Below are positions 50,501 to 58,799 of a DNA stretch of 64,000 bases, one piece after another. The position numbers and the translations under genes are program-made. Origin of the DNA: Calditrichota bacterium (GTDB taxonomy: Bacteria > CLD3). Each line of letters starts with the position of its first letter. Position 1 is the first letter of the stretch. The notes below the pieces were generated by a model that saw only the letters and a list, made by a program, of their open reading frames with translations, did no database searches and was not told the origin of the DNA. The stretch spans positions 21,418 to 85,417 of the forward strand of contig QQUF01000038.1 of the NCBI GenBank assembly GCA_008501735.1. Direction: 5' to 3'.

Positions 50501-51499
50501 TTATTTTTTCTTTAAATCATTAATGCTGAAAGTTTCAACAGTTCCGTCAGGAAAAGTTTTTGTAGCCAATTCGTCGCAAGTCCCATCTCCGTAATCTATT
50601 GTTGCAATTACAACTCCATCTTTTAAAAATTGAATTGTTCCTGATACAGGATAATCACAGTTTGCATCTTTAATTATCGGATTGACAATCACTTTTTCAA
50701 AACCATCTTTTTCATTTTTATCATTAATGCTGAAAGTTTCAACAGTTCCGTTAGGAAAAGTTTTTGTAGCCCATTCGTCGCAAGTTCCATCTCCGTAATC
50801 AATCGTTGCCACAAGTGTTCTTCTGTTTTCGTAAATTTCAATAGTACCTGAAACGATGTAATCGCAACCATCAATTTTTACTAATTCTTTAGTAACAACG
50901 CGACGAAAATTATCATTTTTATCTTTTTCATATTTATTGCTTTTTCTATGTTTTCTACGCCATTCATCTAAATCAATAATTTTGTATTCGCCGTCAGAAC
51001 CAATAATTTCTGCCAAATTATCACAAGTTCCATCACCAAAATTTATTGAAAATTCTAACACACCGTTTTGGTAAAAATTAATTAATCCTGAAACAGGATA
51101 ATCGCAATCATCAGTTGTTACAATCGGTTCAATAATAACTTTCTCAAATTTCGAATCTCTGTCATCTCGATGCCTAAGTCGTAATTCAGTGCTTTTTCCG
51201 TCTTTACTAATCATTGCAATTTCATCATTCTCACCATTTCCAAAATCTACTTCCGCTTCTACTTTTCCATACATTTTATACTCAATTACACCAGAACTGT
51301 AAATCTCTCCTGAATTTGAGGTTAATTCTTTGGAGATATTTTTTTCAAAACCAGAAGCAGAAAAGTGAATGTTTGATTCTTCTGTAAAAGAGGCTTCGTT
51401 GAAAGTTTCTAAAGAATCAGAATCATTATTTTCACAAGATGCAAAAATGAACATTGAACTTACTGCTGTTAAGGCTAAGATTTTGAGTGAAGATTGCAT
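50501..51499 (-). CDS. Tandem-repeat lipoprotein of unknown function
   Basis: The 332-residue product has a lipoprotein signal peptide (ILALTAVSSMFIFASC, Cys 22). It is built of about four related units of the form CDYPVSGTI..., a FLKDGVV-type strand, ATIDYGDGTCDELATKTF and PDGTVETFSIND. The Cys pair in each unit may form a disulfide. The last two units are in exact 68-residue register and nearly identical in part. Between units 2 and 3 lies a charged insert (DEWRRKHRKSNKYEKDKND). DGDGTCD-like motifs suggest calcium or surface roles, but no function can be assigned. Similar repeat lipoproteins occur in Bacteroidota. Confidence 0.75.
   Translation of the reverse strand: MQSSLKILALTAVSSMFIFASCENNDSDSLETFNEASFTEESNIHFSASGFEKNISKELTSNSGEIYSSGVIEYKMYGKVEAEVDFGNGENDEIAMISKDGKSTELRLRHRDDRDSKFEKVIIEPIVTTDDCDYPVSGLINFYQNGVLEFSINFGDGTCDNLAEIIGSDGEYKIIDLDEWRRKHRKSNKYEKDKNDNFRRVVTKELVKIDGCDYIVSGTIEIYENRRTLVATIDYGDGTCDEWATKTFPNGTVETFSINDKNEKDGFEKVIVNPIIKDANCDYPVSGTIQFLKDGVVIATIDYGDGTCDELATKTFPDGTVETFSINDLKKK
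50519..50926 (-). repeat. Two 204-base tandem units in the lipoprotein gene
   Basis: The block ATTAATGCTGAAAGTTTCAA starts at 50519 and recurs at 50723, exactly 204 bases (68 codons) later. The first roughly 85 bases of the two units are almost identical, while the rest has diverged to encode different residues. This mosaic suggests recent duplication or gene conversion of one segment only. Confidence 0.8.
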
Positions 51500-51596
51500 T
51501 TTATTGTCCTAAAATTTGTGGTTTGACAAGTTAATTTACTTATGAACCGTTTGAGTAAGAAATTACCCTACTTTTATTTTAGAAAAAAGAAAAAAA

Positions 51597-52598
51597 TTAT
51601 TTTTTGAAAGAGCTAAAGAATTGTAAAATCGGAGGATATAGATTTTCTAAGTGAAACTCCAAAGCTTTTGGTTCAGGGTTAAAAATAGCAACATCGCAAA
51701 AAAGAAATTCCCAAATGTGGTCGTAAATATTTTTTGGAGCAGAAATTTCTAACAAAATAGAAGGAATTTGATTTTCCAAAAGCCAGTCGTCAAAAGTTCC
51801 GCAGATTTTAGTTGTTCCTCTAAGTGTTTTCAGTACAAATCGTTTCAAAGCAGTTTCTCGCCAAAAATCAGCTCCTTGAATTGGAGTGTAGTTTTCTTTG
51901 CCAAATTTTAAAGATTCAGCAATTGCTCTAAATTTTGATTTTTCCTGAGAGTAAAAACTCGGGTAGAGTAGAACATTTGAAAAACTGTGCAAGTTTACTA
52001 CTGCTTTAAAATTCTCTTTTAAAACATAATCGGAAATTGCTTTTGCTTCATTTTCGGAAAGAGGAAATTCACCAGAATACTCAAGGCTCATTTTAGATTT
52101 GTAAGTTCTGTACTTTGATTCTGGTCTTTCAGGTGGAAAATTTCTATTTAAATCTACACCATTTGGATTTGTTCTTTGGTTTCTGCCAAAGATTTTTTTG
52201 TTCTTTAATTTCTCAGTATTTTTAACAAAAGAATCAGGATTTAAAACGGGGATAAAATGAACTTGAAAATTTTCATTTTGGTAATTTTTAGAAAAGTTTT
52301 CGGCGATTCTTAAGCAAATTTCTCCGGAAATAAATTCATTTCCGTGAATCAATCCTGTTACTAAAAATTTGTTTTGAGATTCTAAATTACCGATTTTTAG
52401 ACCCAAAATTTCATTGCCTAAAGTTGACTTTTGGTCTAAAATAATTTTTTTTGAATTCAGATTATTTTTTGAAATTAAATTAACAGTTTTGCTAATTTCG
52501 TCAAAATCTCTATAAGAGTCGAAAAGTCTTGAGTAAGTCTCTTTTCTCTTTCCAAACAGCAAAGAGAAAAGATTAGAAGTCGATTTGACTAATCCCAT
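51597..52598 (-). CDS. M14-family zinc carboxypeptidase
   Basis: The 333-residue product carries the M14 metal site: His and Glu in GLIHGNEFISGE and a third ligand in VNLHSFSNVLLYPSF. The substrate-binding region is NPNGVDLNRNFP, and the catalytic Glu is in ILLEISAPK. The N-terminus (GLVKSTSNLFSLLFGK) has no clear signal peptide, so a cytoplasmic site is likely. Its natural substrate, peptide or cell-wall fragment, is unknown. It lies 6 bases downstream of the TPR gene and is probably cotranscribed with it. Confidence 0.88.
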   Translation of the reverse strand: MGLVKSTSNLFSLLFGKRKETYSRLFDSYRDFDEISKTVNLISKNNLNSKKIILDQKSTLGNEILGLKIGNLESQNKFLVTGLIHGNEFISGEICLRIAENFSKNYQNENFQVHFIPVLNPDSFVKNTEKLKNKKIFGRNQRTNPNGVDLNRNFPPERPESKYRTYKSKMSLEYSGEFPLSENEAKAISDYVLKENFKAVVNLHSFSNVLLYPSFYSQEKSKFRAIAESLKFGKENYTPIQGADFWRETALKRFVLKTLRGTTKICGTFDDWLLENQIPSILLEISAPKNIYDHIWEFLFCDVAIFNPEPKALEFHLENLYPPILQFFSSFKK

Positions 52599-52604
52599 TT
52601 TATT

Positions 52605-53354
52605 TTAGAACTTAGCTAATTTTTCCGTAGCTATTTGTTTATAGACTTTTTCTTTTGCTGATTTTGGTTCTAAAGAAGAAGCTATCTCTAATTCCTTTTT
52701 TGCTAAATCTTTTTGACCCATTAGTTTATAAGTTTCAGCAAGTTCTAAATGATGATTGTTATAATCAGGGTCAATACTAATCGCTCTTTGGAAAAGTTCT
52801 ACAGCTTTCTCAAAACTTGCTTCTGGAAGTCCGTCATAAATTACTTTAATTGCCATTCTTTTCATCCAACTCAAGTTTGTAACTTCTCTGTTCCAACGTG
52901 CTAACGTGTGGTAAGCCAAATCATTTTTTGAATTTAACTGAATAGCTTTTTCTGCATAACTCTTAACATCTTTTGAAAGTTGGAGTTTTTCTTTTCCACC
53001 TTTGAAAATCGCCATTCTTCCACTCGAAATCGCAAAGTAAGCAAATCCCATATCGCCTTGTTTGTTAAGTTCAGTCGCTTTTTTAGCATTTTCTAGTGCA
53101 CTTTTGTAAAGCTCCTCTTTTTTATCTTCATCATTTAAAGAATTTCCAAACTCACATTGGGCTTGGGATAGTCTCCACAAAGACTCATAATTAAATCCTT
53201 CTTTTGCCAAATTTTCTTCAAAAGTATTGATAGCTTTTTGGTACTCACCATTTTGGTAGTAATTTTGACCAATTGTAATATGGTTGTTTTGGGAAAAAAC
53301 TAAACTTGAGATTGTTAAAAGTAAGATTAGAAATGAAGGGTAAGATTTTAGCAT
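52605..53354 (-). CDS. Secreted TPR protein resembling RMDN proteins
   Basis: The 249-residue product has a signal peptide (MLKSYPSFLILLLTISSLVFS) and then TPR helices throughout (YQNGEYQKAINTFEENLA to KDLAKKELEIASSLEP). The middle part, LAYHTLARWNREVTNLSW followed by YDGLPEASFEKAVELFQRA, matches the characteristic block of regulator-of-microtubule-dynamics (RMDN/FAM82) proteins; bacterial homologues of unknown role exist in Bacteroidota. In this context it is a periplasmic scaffold candidate, cotranscribed with the M14 peptidase and divergent from the DUF547 gene. Confidence 0.75.
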   Translation of the reverse strand: MLKSYPSFLILLLTISSLVFSQNNHITIGQNYYQNGEYQKAINTFEENLAKEGFNYESLWRLSQAQCEFGNSLNDEDKKEELYKSALENAKKATELNKQGDMGFAYFAISSGRMAIFKGGKEKLQLSKDVKSYAEKAIQLNSKNDLAYHTLARWNREVTNLSWMKRMAIKVIYDGLPEASFEKAVELFQRAISIDPDYNNHHLELAETYKLMGQKDLAKKELEIASSLEPKSAKEKVYKQIATEKLAKF

Positions 53355-53489
53355 TTTGTGAATTCCAATTTTTTTAAAACAAAATTATCTATTAATATCA
53401 GTTCTTATTAATTTAATCATCAAACTTAGTAGTTATTTTTATAAATTAAAACAAAATTTAAAGTCCTAAAAAAACTGTGGAGATATTAA

Positions 53490-54221
53490 ATGAACTTTAA
53501 GACACTAGTACTTACAATAATCTTAAGTTTATCAACTGTAGTTGCAAATGCTTTTGACCATTCAAAATTTGATTTAATTCTTAAAACTTATGTCAAAGAT
53601 GGTTTTGTCGAATACACGAAATTAAAAGAGAGTAAAGAAGATTTAGCAAAATTTAGAAGTTATTTAAAAGAATTAAATTCTGCAAAAGTTGGAAATTTGG
53701 AAGAGAATGAGAAACTTGCTTTTTGGATAAACGCTTATAATGCTTACACAATTGAATTGATTTTAACGCACTTACCTGTTTCGAGCATTAAAAAAATTGG
53801 AAACTTAATTAATGGACCTTGGGACCAAAATATTTGCAAAGTTGGTGGCGAAACTTACACTTTGAATCACATCGAACACAAAATTCTTAGAGTCGATTTT
53901 AAAGAACCAAGGATTCATTTTGCAATTGTTTGTGCTTCAATTTCTTGCCCAAAACTTCTTTCAACAGCCTTTACGGCAAAAAATGTTGAAGAACTTTTAG
54001 ACGTAGCAGGAAGTGATTTTATCAATGATTCTTCAAAAAATATATTTGACGCTAAGGAAGGTGTTTTTAAAACTTCTAAGATTTTTAGTTGGTTTGGAGA
54101 AGATTTTGAATCTATGGGTGGAGCAATCGGAGTTTGGAATAAATACACGAAATCGAATCAAATTTCAAAAGACTCTGATATTGATTTTATGGATTATGAT
54201 TGGGGTTTAAACGGAAAATAG
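53490..54221 (+). CDS. DUF547 secreted protein
   Basis: The 243-residue product has a signal peptide (MNFKTLVLTIILSLSTVVANA) and the full DUF547 core: GFVEYTKLKESKEDLAKF, the conserved FWINAYNAYTIELI, GGETYTLNHIEHKILR and RIHFAIVCASISCPKL. DUF547 proteins are widespread, often secreted, and lack a proven activity; the conserved His, Asn and Cys suggest a peptidase-like or transferase-like site. GTGGAG precedes the ATG. It is divergent from the TPR/M14 pair, and a glycosyltransferase follows 38 bases downstream. Confidence 0.88.
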   Translation: MNFKTLVLTIILSLSTVVANAFDHSKFDLILKTYVKDGFVEYTKLKESKEDLAKFRSYLKELNSAKVGNLEENEKLAFWINAYNAYTIELILTHLPVSSIKKIGNLINGPWDQNICKVGGETYTLNHIEHKILRVDFKEPRIHFAIVCASISCPKLLSTAFTAKNVEELLDVAGSDFINDSSKNIFDAKEGVFKTSKIFSWFGEDFESMGGAIGVWNKYTKSNQISKDSDIDFMDYDWGLNGK

Positions 54222-54259
54222 AATTTTGGGATTTGGAAGTCTAACTTTCACTCTAAACT

Positions 54260-55387
54260 GTGATCTATACACTAATTGAACAAATTACATTAATTTCCTC
54301 TATCACTTATTTGGGCTTTGGAATGATTCTTTTAATCGGACTTTTGAAAAGAAAGTCCGATAATTCTTATACCCAAAATATCTCTTCCGAAAAGTCTGTT
54401 TCTGTTATCGTTGCAGCAAGAAATGAAGAAGAAAACTTACCTTTGTTGATACAAGATTTAGCTAAACAATCTTATGAAAATTTTGAAATTATTGTCGCAA
54501 ATGACCGCTCAACAGACTCCACACAAAAAATATTAGAAGAATTTTCACAAAAATTTAACAAACTAAAATTTGTAAACATCGAATCTACTCCTCAAGGTGT
54601 TTCTCCTAAGAAAAATGCCTTAACTCAAGCAATCAAAAAAAGTAACGGAGAAGTTTTACTTTTTACTGATGCTGATTGCCGAATTGGCGATTTTTGGGTA
54701 GAAAAAATGGCTGAAAATTTCAATTCTGAGAAAACATTTGTAATTGGCTTTTCAAGTTTGACTCATAATCCTAATTCAAAATCAAAACTTTTGCAAAAAC
54801 TACAAATCTTAGACTTTCTTGTTTTGATGGCAGCTGCTAAAGGGGCAAATTTTATTGGATTGAATTGGGCTTGTACTGGACAAAATTTGGCTTATTCAAA
54901 AAAATTATACGAAGAAGTTGGTGGTTTTGAAAAAATTAAAAACAGAATTTCAGGCGACGATGTCTTGATGCTCCAACTTGCGAGGAAAGTTAAAGGTGTT
55001 GAAATAAAATTTGCAATTAATCCGCAGACTTTTTCGACAAGTTTTGCAATGCCAGATTTTAGCTCATTTTGGAATCAACGTAAAAGGTGGGCAAGTAATT
55101 CAAGTTTTCAAATTACAAATAACCCATTGTTTTTTCTTTACTTGTTGAGCGTTTCGCTGACTCATTTGGGAATAGTTTTTAGCTTTTCCTTAGGTTTATT
55201 CCAAACTTTCGCATTTGTATTTTTAGCAAAATTTTGTTTTGACTTTATTTTCTCATTTGTTTCTTGTCAAAGTTTTAAGAAAGAAGGACTTTTAAAATAT
55301 TTTCCAATTTGGTTTTTAGGGCAATTTCCTTACATAATTTTTGTCGGTTGGTTTGGACTTTTAGGAAAATTCAAATGGAAAGAGTAG
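54260..55387 (+). CDS. Membrane glycosyltransferase, family 2
   Basis: The 375-residue product starts at GTG 54260; no ATG gives a complete N-terminal helix. One membrane segment (about 8-28) precedes the GT-A domain with VIVAARNEEENLPLLI, ANDRSTDSTQKIL, FTDADCRIG (DxD-like metal site), GDDVLML and the acceptor motif WNQRKRWASN. Three membrane helices follow from about 290. This layout is that of processive-type GT2 enzymes, such as those making surface glycans or glycolipids. The sugar and acceptor are not predictable. A dispersed palindrome overlaps its stop codon. Confidence 0.88.
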   Translation: MIYTLIEQITLISSITYLGFGMILLIGLLKRKSDNSYTQNISSEKSVSVIVAARNEEENLPLLIQDLAKQSYENFEIIVANDRSTDSTQKILEEFSQKFNKLKFVNIESTPQGVSPKKNALTQAIKKSNGEVLLFTDADCRIGDFWVEKMAENFNSEKTFVIGFSSLTHNPNSKSKLLQKLQILDFLVLMAAAKGANFIGLNWACTGQNLAYSKKLYEEVGGFEKIKNRISGDDVLMLQLARKVKGVEIKFAINPQTFSTSFAMPDFSSFWNQRKRWASNSSFQITNNPLFFLYLLSVSLTHLGIVFSFSLGLFQTFAFVFLAKFCFDFIFSFVSCQSFKKEGLLKYFPIWFLGQFPYIIFVGWFGLLGKFKWKE

Positions 55388-55411
55388 AGACGCAATGAAT
55401 TGCATCTCTAC
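55384..55411. repeat. Dispersed palindrome, copy 3
   Basis: GTAGAGACGCAATG and AATTGCATCTCTAC form an almost perfect 28-base palindrome that overlaps the stop codon of the glycosyltransferase and separates it from the converging subtilase gene. It is the best-preserved of three copies in the window. Confidence 0.75.
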
Positions 55412-55420
55412 AAATATTTT

Positions 55421-58336
55421 CTATTTCAAGAAAGTCATTTTTATTGTTTTAGAAAAAGTGCCTGATTCTAATTTATAAAAATAAACTCCACTCGAAACTA
55501 AATTTCCAAGCTCATTTGTTCCATTCCAATTAACAGAACCAACAGATTTTTTCAATTCAAATTCCTTAACATTTTTACCGAGAATGTTGAAAATGGTGAT
55601 TTTACCTTTTTGGTTTTGCGGGATTTGATAATTAATCACTGTCGAGGGGTTAAAAGGGTTTGGGTAATTTTGCTCTAAAACGTAAGTTTTTGCCAAGTTT
55701 GAATTTTCATCTACATCAACAGTCAAACTCAAGAAATTTATTAAATTATCGAAAATTGTTTCAGGAGGAGTAACAGAAGCGGCAGTTTGTTTCAAAGAAG
55801 CTAAGTCAAAACCCATAAAAATTGCACGTCCAACAGAACTTTGTGGATTATGGAAAGCTGCAATCGCATCACCGTCAATTCCATTAAATCCATAACCTGC
55901 AATTGCCGTTGCGTTTCCAAAAGTCCCAATTATTTCTTTTGAACTTTGTAAGTTCTGGTCATTTGCTCCAACAGAATTCATTACCAAATTATCTAAAGGA
56001 GAGTTTGCAAATCCTTTCAAAAATCCAGAAGTTCCTGTAAAATCAGAGTCGTAATTCACACCAATTAAGTTCATTAGAGTTCCTCCACTCTCAGAAGAAG
56101 CAATGTTTTGACCAGAAATTAAAACTCTTCCACCTTGATTTAAAACATCAACTAAAAATTGTTCCTCAGCATTTGTCAAGACATCTCCAGTAACATTGTC
56201 AGAGTACCAAACAATAATTCTTGAACCACCAAGTTGTTGGTATTCATTCATTGATGGCAAAGTTCCGCCTGTTTCCCAATAAAAATAGGAATCACCGTTT
56301 GCGTTTGCTAATTGTTGGTAAATTGTATCAATTGCAGTTGATTCATCGTCGTCCATTAAAAGGATTTCAGCTGGATTTTCAGCATAATTAATTGATTGAT
56401 TTTGACCACCAACTACATTAAAAATTTGAGAATTTTTTTCAGGAAATGGAAAGTTAGGAATGAATTTTAAGTAGTAACTCTCTTCGGGTAACGTAAATGA
56501 GTAATTTCCATTAACGTCTGTAGAAACTGAACTTAAAAGATAATCGTCATCAGGAGAATTAGCATAGATTTCGATTTCTGCTTGAACAGAGTTACTTGAG
56601 TTTAAATCCGAAACTGAACCGCTAATAATCGCAGTAGGATTTGAAACCAAGGTAAAATCTTGGTTGATTGGATTCCCAGAAGTGAGTTGTGGAATGTTTG
56701 TGTAAGTTTGGGTTTGGTAACCAAAAGCTGAAACCTCCAAAGTAATTGTATCAACAAGTGGTTTTACAGTAAAAGAGCCATCAATTGGTGTTATAAAAGT
56801 TTGTTCGGTTTCAACAACTTTGAGTTGACCAAATGCAATTGGGTTTTGTGTGTTTGAATCTGTTAGGCTTCCATTCACAGCAAAAGGAGCAACTTCTCCA
56901 GCAGCAGCGAGAACGTCAATTCTTCCCATTCCAAAACTATTGTCATCTCCTGGAGAACCAAAGTCAACAGCTGTGTTTAAGAGTGCTAATTTAACTTCGT
57001 CAGGTGTTGCTAAGGGATTGATTTGTTTGAGTAGTAAAATTGCTCCAGAAACTAAAGGAGCTGAAAATGAAGTTCCATCAACAAATTCAGTTCCACCTCC
57101 TTGGTATGCTCCTTTTGCAACTTTGATGTTTTCACCTTGAGCACAAACTTCTGGTTTTATTCCATATAAAGCATTGTGTGGTGGTGGAACAATTGGTGAA
57201 ATCGTACAACCTGATGGACCTCGTGAACTAAAACCTGCAATTGTATTTTGGGTAACTTGCAAAGCTCCAACTGTAAAAGTATTGACAGAAGAAATCGCTC
57301 CGCCACCGACTTCACCAACAGTCTGCGGATTTGGTCCGTCGTTTCCAGCAGCATAAATCATTGTTACGCCAGTTAATTCGACGTTTGTTCTTAAATTAAA
57401 ATCATTGATTGTTGCACAACCACCAACATTTCCTCCGTAAGAATTGTTTGCAACATCAATTAGGTCAAAAACAGAATCAGGTAAAGTAATCATCCATTGC
57501 ATTGCTGTTTCTGCACTAAAAATTCCTTGTTGTCCGTCAGGAGTATGCTTTGAGCCAATCCAATTTGCTCCTGGAGCGATTCCAATTGTGTCAACTAAAG
57601 TATGACCAACAATCATACTTGTAACTCCTGTTCCGTGAGTCAAAATATTTTTATCTTCTGGAAAAGTTGTGCTTCCAACTGCATCAAACCAAGCATTAAA
57701 CCAATGATTTGGGTCTAATTGATTTCCATACCAATAATTTGCTAAATAAGGATGATTCCCGTCAACTCCTGAATCAATTGTCATTGAAACTCGTCCACTT
57801 CCGTTAAAACCTAAATCCCAAAGTTTATGAGCGTTTGTGGCTTTGATTGCTGCCGCAGTTTGTGAAGTTTGATTTTGATTCTTTTTTGAAGTTGAACTTA
57901 CAGGTGTAGGAATTTTGTAAATTGGCACTAAAGTTATTGTTGCGATTTCTGAAAACTCAGCTAATTGGTTAATCAATTCAAAGTTAGCACCAAAAATTTT
58001 AATTGTGTTTGGTCCCCAAAAACTCTCATAGCTTTTGAAATGATTTTTCTGAGATTCTAAAAACTTAATTGCATTTACTTGTGAATTTTTTGTAACTCTT
58101 TTCATTTCAGCTACAAGAATCTTTCTTCGTTCAAGTTTTGTAGCATTTTCTCGTTCAAATTTTGTCTTAAAAAATTCAGAATCAACTCGTTCTGCAAAAA
58201 GTAAGTGAAGGTCGAAAGTCTCACCAATTTGAGAGTTTCTGATTTTCTCTTGCAAAGGTTGACTTAACTCTGTTGAATAAACGTTAGTTCCAACTACTGA
58301 AACTAATGCTAAGGTCAAGAATTTGTTTTTTAACAT
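55421..58336 (-). CDS. Type IX-secreted subtilisin-like peptidase (S8)
   Basis: The start ATG 58336 is preceded by GGAG nine bases upstream and gives the signal peptide MLKNKFLTLALVSVVGTNVYS; an earlier in-frame position at 58366 is rejected. The 971-residue product has a prodomain (about 20-160) and the S8 domain with Asp 188 (IDSGVDGNHPY), His 234 (LTHGTGVTSM) and Ser 423 (DGTSFSAPLVSG). Two carboxypeptidase-regulatory-like domains follow at about 490-660. A region with LLMDDDESTAI and IIVWYSDNVTGDVLT may be a ThuA-like domain. The type IX sorting domain at the end runs from LEQNYPNPFNP to KMTFLK. Confidence 0.92.
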   Translation of the reverse strand: MLKNKFLTLALVSVVGTNVYSTELSQPLQEKIRNSQIGETFDLHLLFAERVDSEFFKTKFERENATKLERRKILVAEMKRVTKNSQVNAIKFLESQKNHFKSYESFWGPNTIKIFGANFELINQLAEFSEIATITLVPIYKIPTPVSSTSKKNQNQTSQTAAAIKATNAHKLWDLGFNGSGRVSMTIDSGVDGNHPYLANYWYGNQLDPNHWFNAWFDAVGSTTFPEDKNILTHGTGVTSMIVGHTLVDTIGIAPGANWIGSKHTPDGQQGIFSAETAMQWMITLPDSVFDLIDVANNSYGGNVGGCATINDFNLRTNVELTGVTMIYAAGNDGPNPQTVGEVGGGAISSVNTFTVGALQVTQNTIAGFSSRGPSGCTISPIVPPPHNALYGIKPEVCAQGENIKVAKGAYQGGGTEFVDGTSFSAPLVSGAILLLKQINPLATPDEVKLALLNTAVDFGSPGDDNSFGMGRIDVLAAAGEVAPFAVNGSLTDSNTQNPIAFGQLKVVETEQTFITPIDGSFTVKPLVDTITLEVSAFGYQTQTYTNIPQLTSGNPINQDFTLVSNPTAIISGSVSDLNSSNSVQAEIEIYANSPDDDYLLSSVSTDVNGNYSFTLPEESYYLKFIPNFPFPEKNSQIFNVVGGQNQSINYAENPAEILLMDDDESTAIDTIYQQLANANGDSYFYWETGGTLPSMNEYQQLGGSRIIVWYSDNVTGDVLTNAEEQFLVDVLNQGGRVLISGQNIASSESGGTLMNLIGVNYDSDFTGTSGFLKGFANSPLDNLVMNSVGANDQNLQSSKEIIGTFGNATAIAGYGFNGIDGDAIAAFHNPQSSVGRAIFMGFDLASLKQTAASVTPPETIFDNLINFLSLTVDVDENSNLAKTYVLEQNYPNPFNPSTVINYQIPQNQKGKITIFNILGKNVKEFELKKSVGSVNWNGTNELGNLVSSGVYFYKLESGTFSKTIKMTFLK

Positions 58337-58461
58337 TATAATTTTGCTCCGTGTAAAAATTTCCAATCCGTTATTTTTAAGGTAACCAAAAAAACAATTT
58401 TTTTATTTGTTAAAAATGACTAAGATTCGGCAGAAAATTCTATAAAAAAATAAAAATTGCG

Positions 58462-58713
58462 ATGACGAATATCAAAATAGACATTTATTCAAAAGAAGAT
58501 TGCTCACTTTGTGAAGTTGCAAAAGCCGAAATTCTAAAGTTTAAAGGAAAATACAATTTCCAAATCAATGAAATTGACATTACAAAAGACTCGGAAATTT
58601 TTGAGAAATTCAAATACGAAATTCCTGTAATCTTTGTAAATGGTAAAAAATTGTTCAAGTACAAAGTCGAGCCAGAAAGATTAGAATTTCATCTAAACAA
58701 TGAAAGTAAGTAA
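58462..58713 (+). CDS. Glutaredoxin-like protein (DUF836)
   Basis: The 83-residue protein has a thioredoxin-type fold with the redox pair CSLC in IYSKEDCSLCEVAKAE and the cis-Pro in YEIPVIFVNG. It matches the small glutaredoxin-like DUF836 family (YbbP/Pfam 05768 type). It may reduce disulfides, or mixed disulfides with glutathione or thioredoxin, in the cytoplasm. It is divergent from the subtilase, with 125 bases between starts, and 86 bases before the ABC permease. Confidence 0.85.
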   Translation: MTNIKIDIYSKEDCSLCEVAKAEILKFKGKYNFQINEIDITKDSEIFEKFKYEIPVIFVNGKKLFKYKVEPERLEFHLNNESK

Positions 58714-58799
58714 ACTTTAATTGTTTTGTTGAAACAAGAATTTTAACTTCCGTAACATCTGAAAACAGAATCCTGATACACAATTTGTAAAGAAAATTT

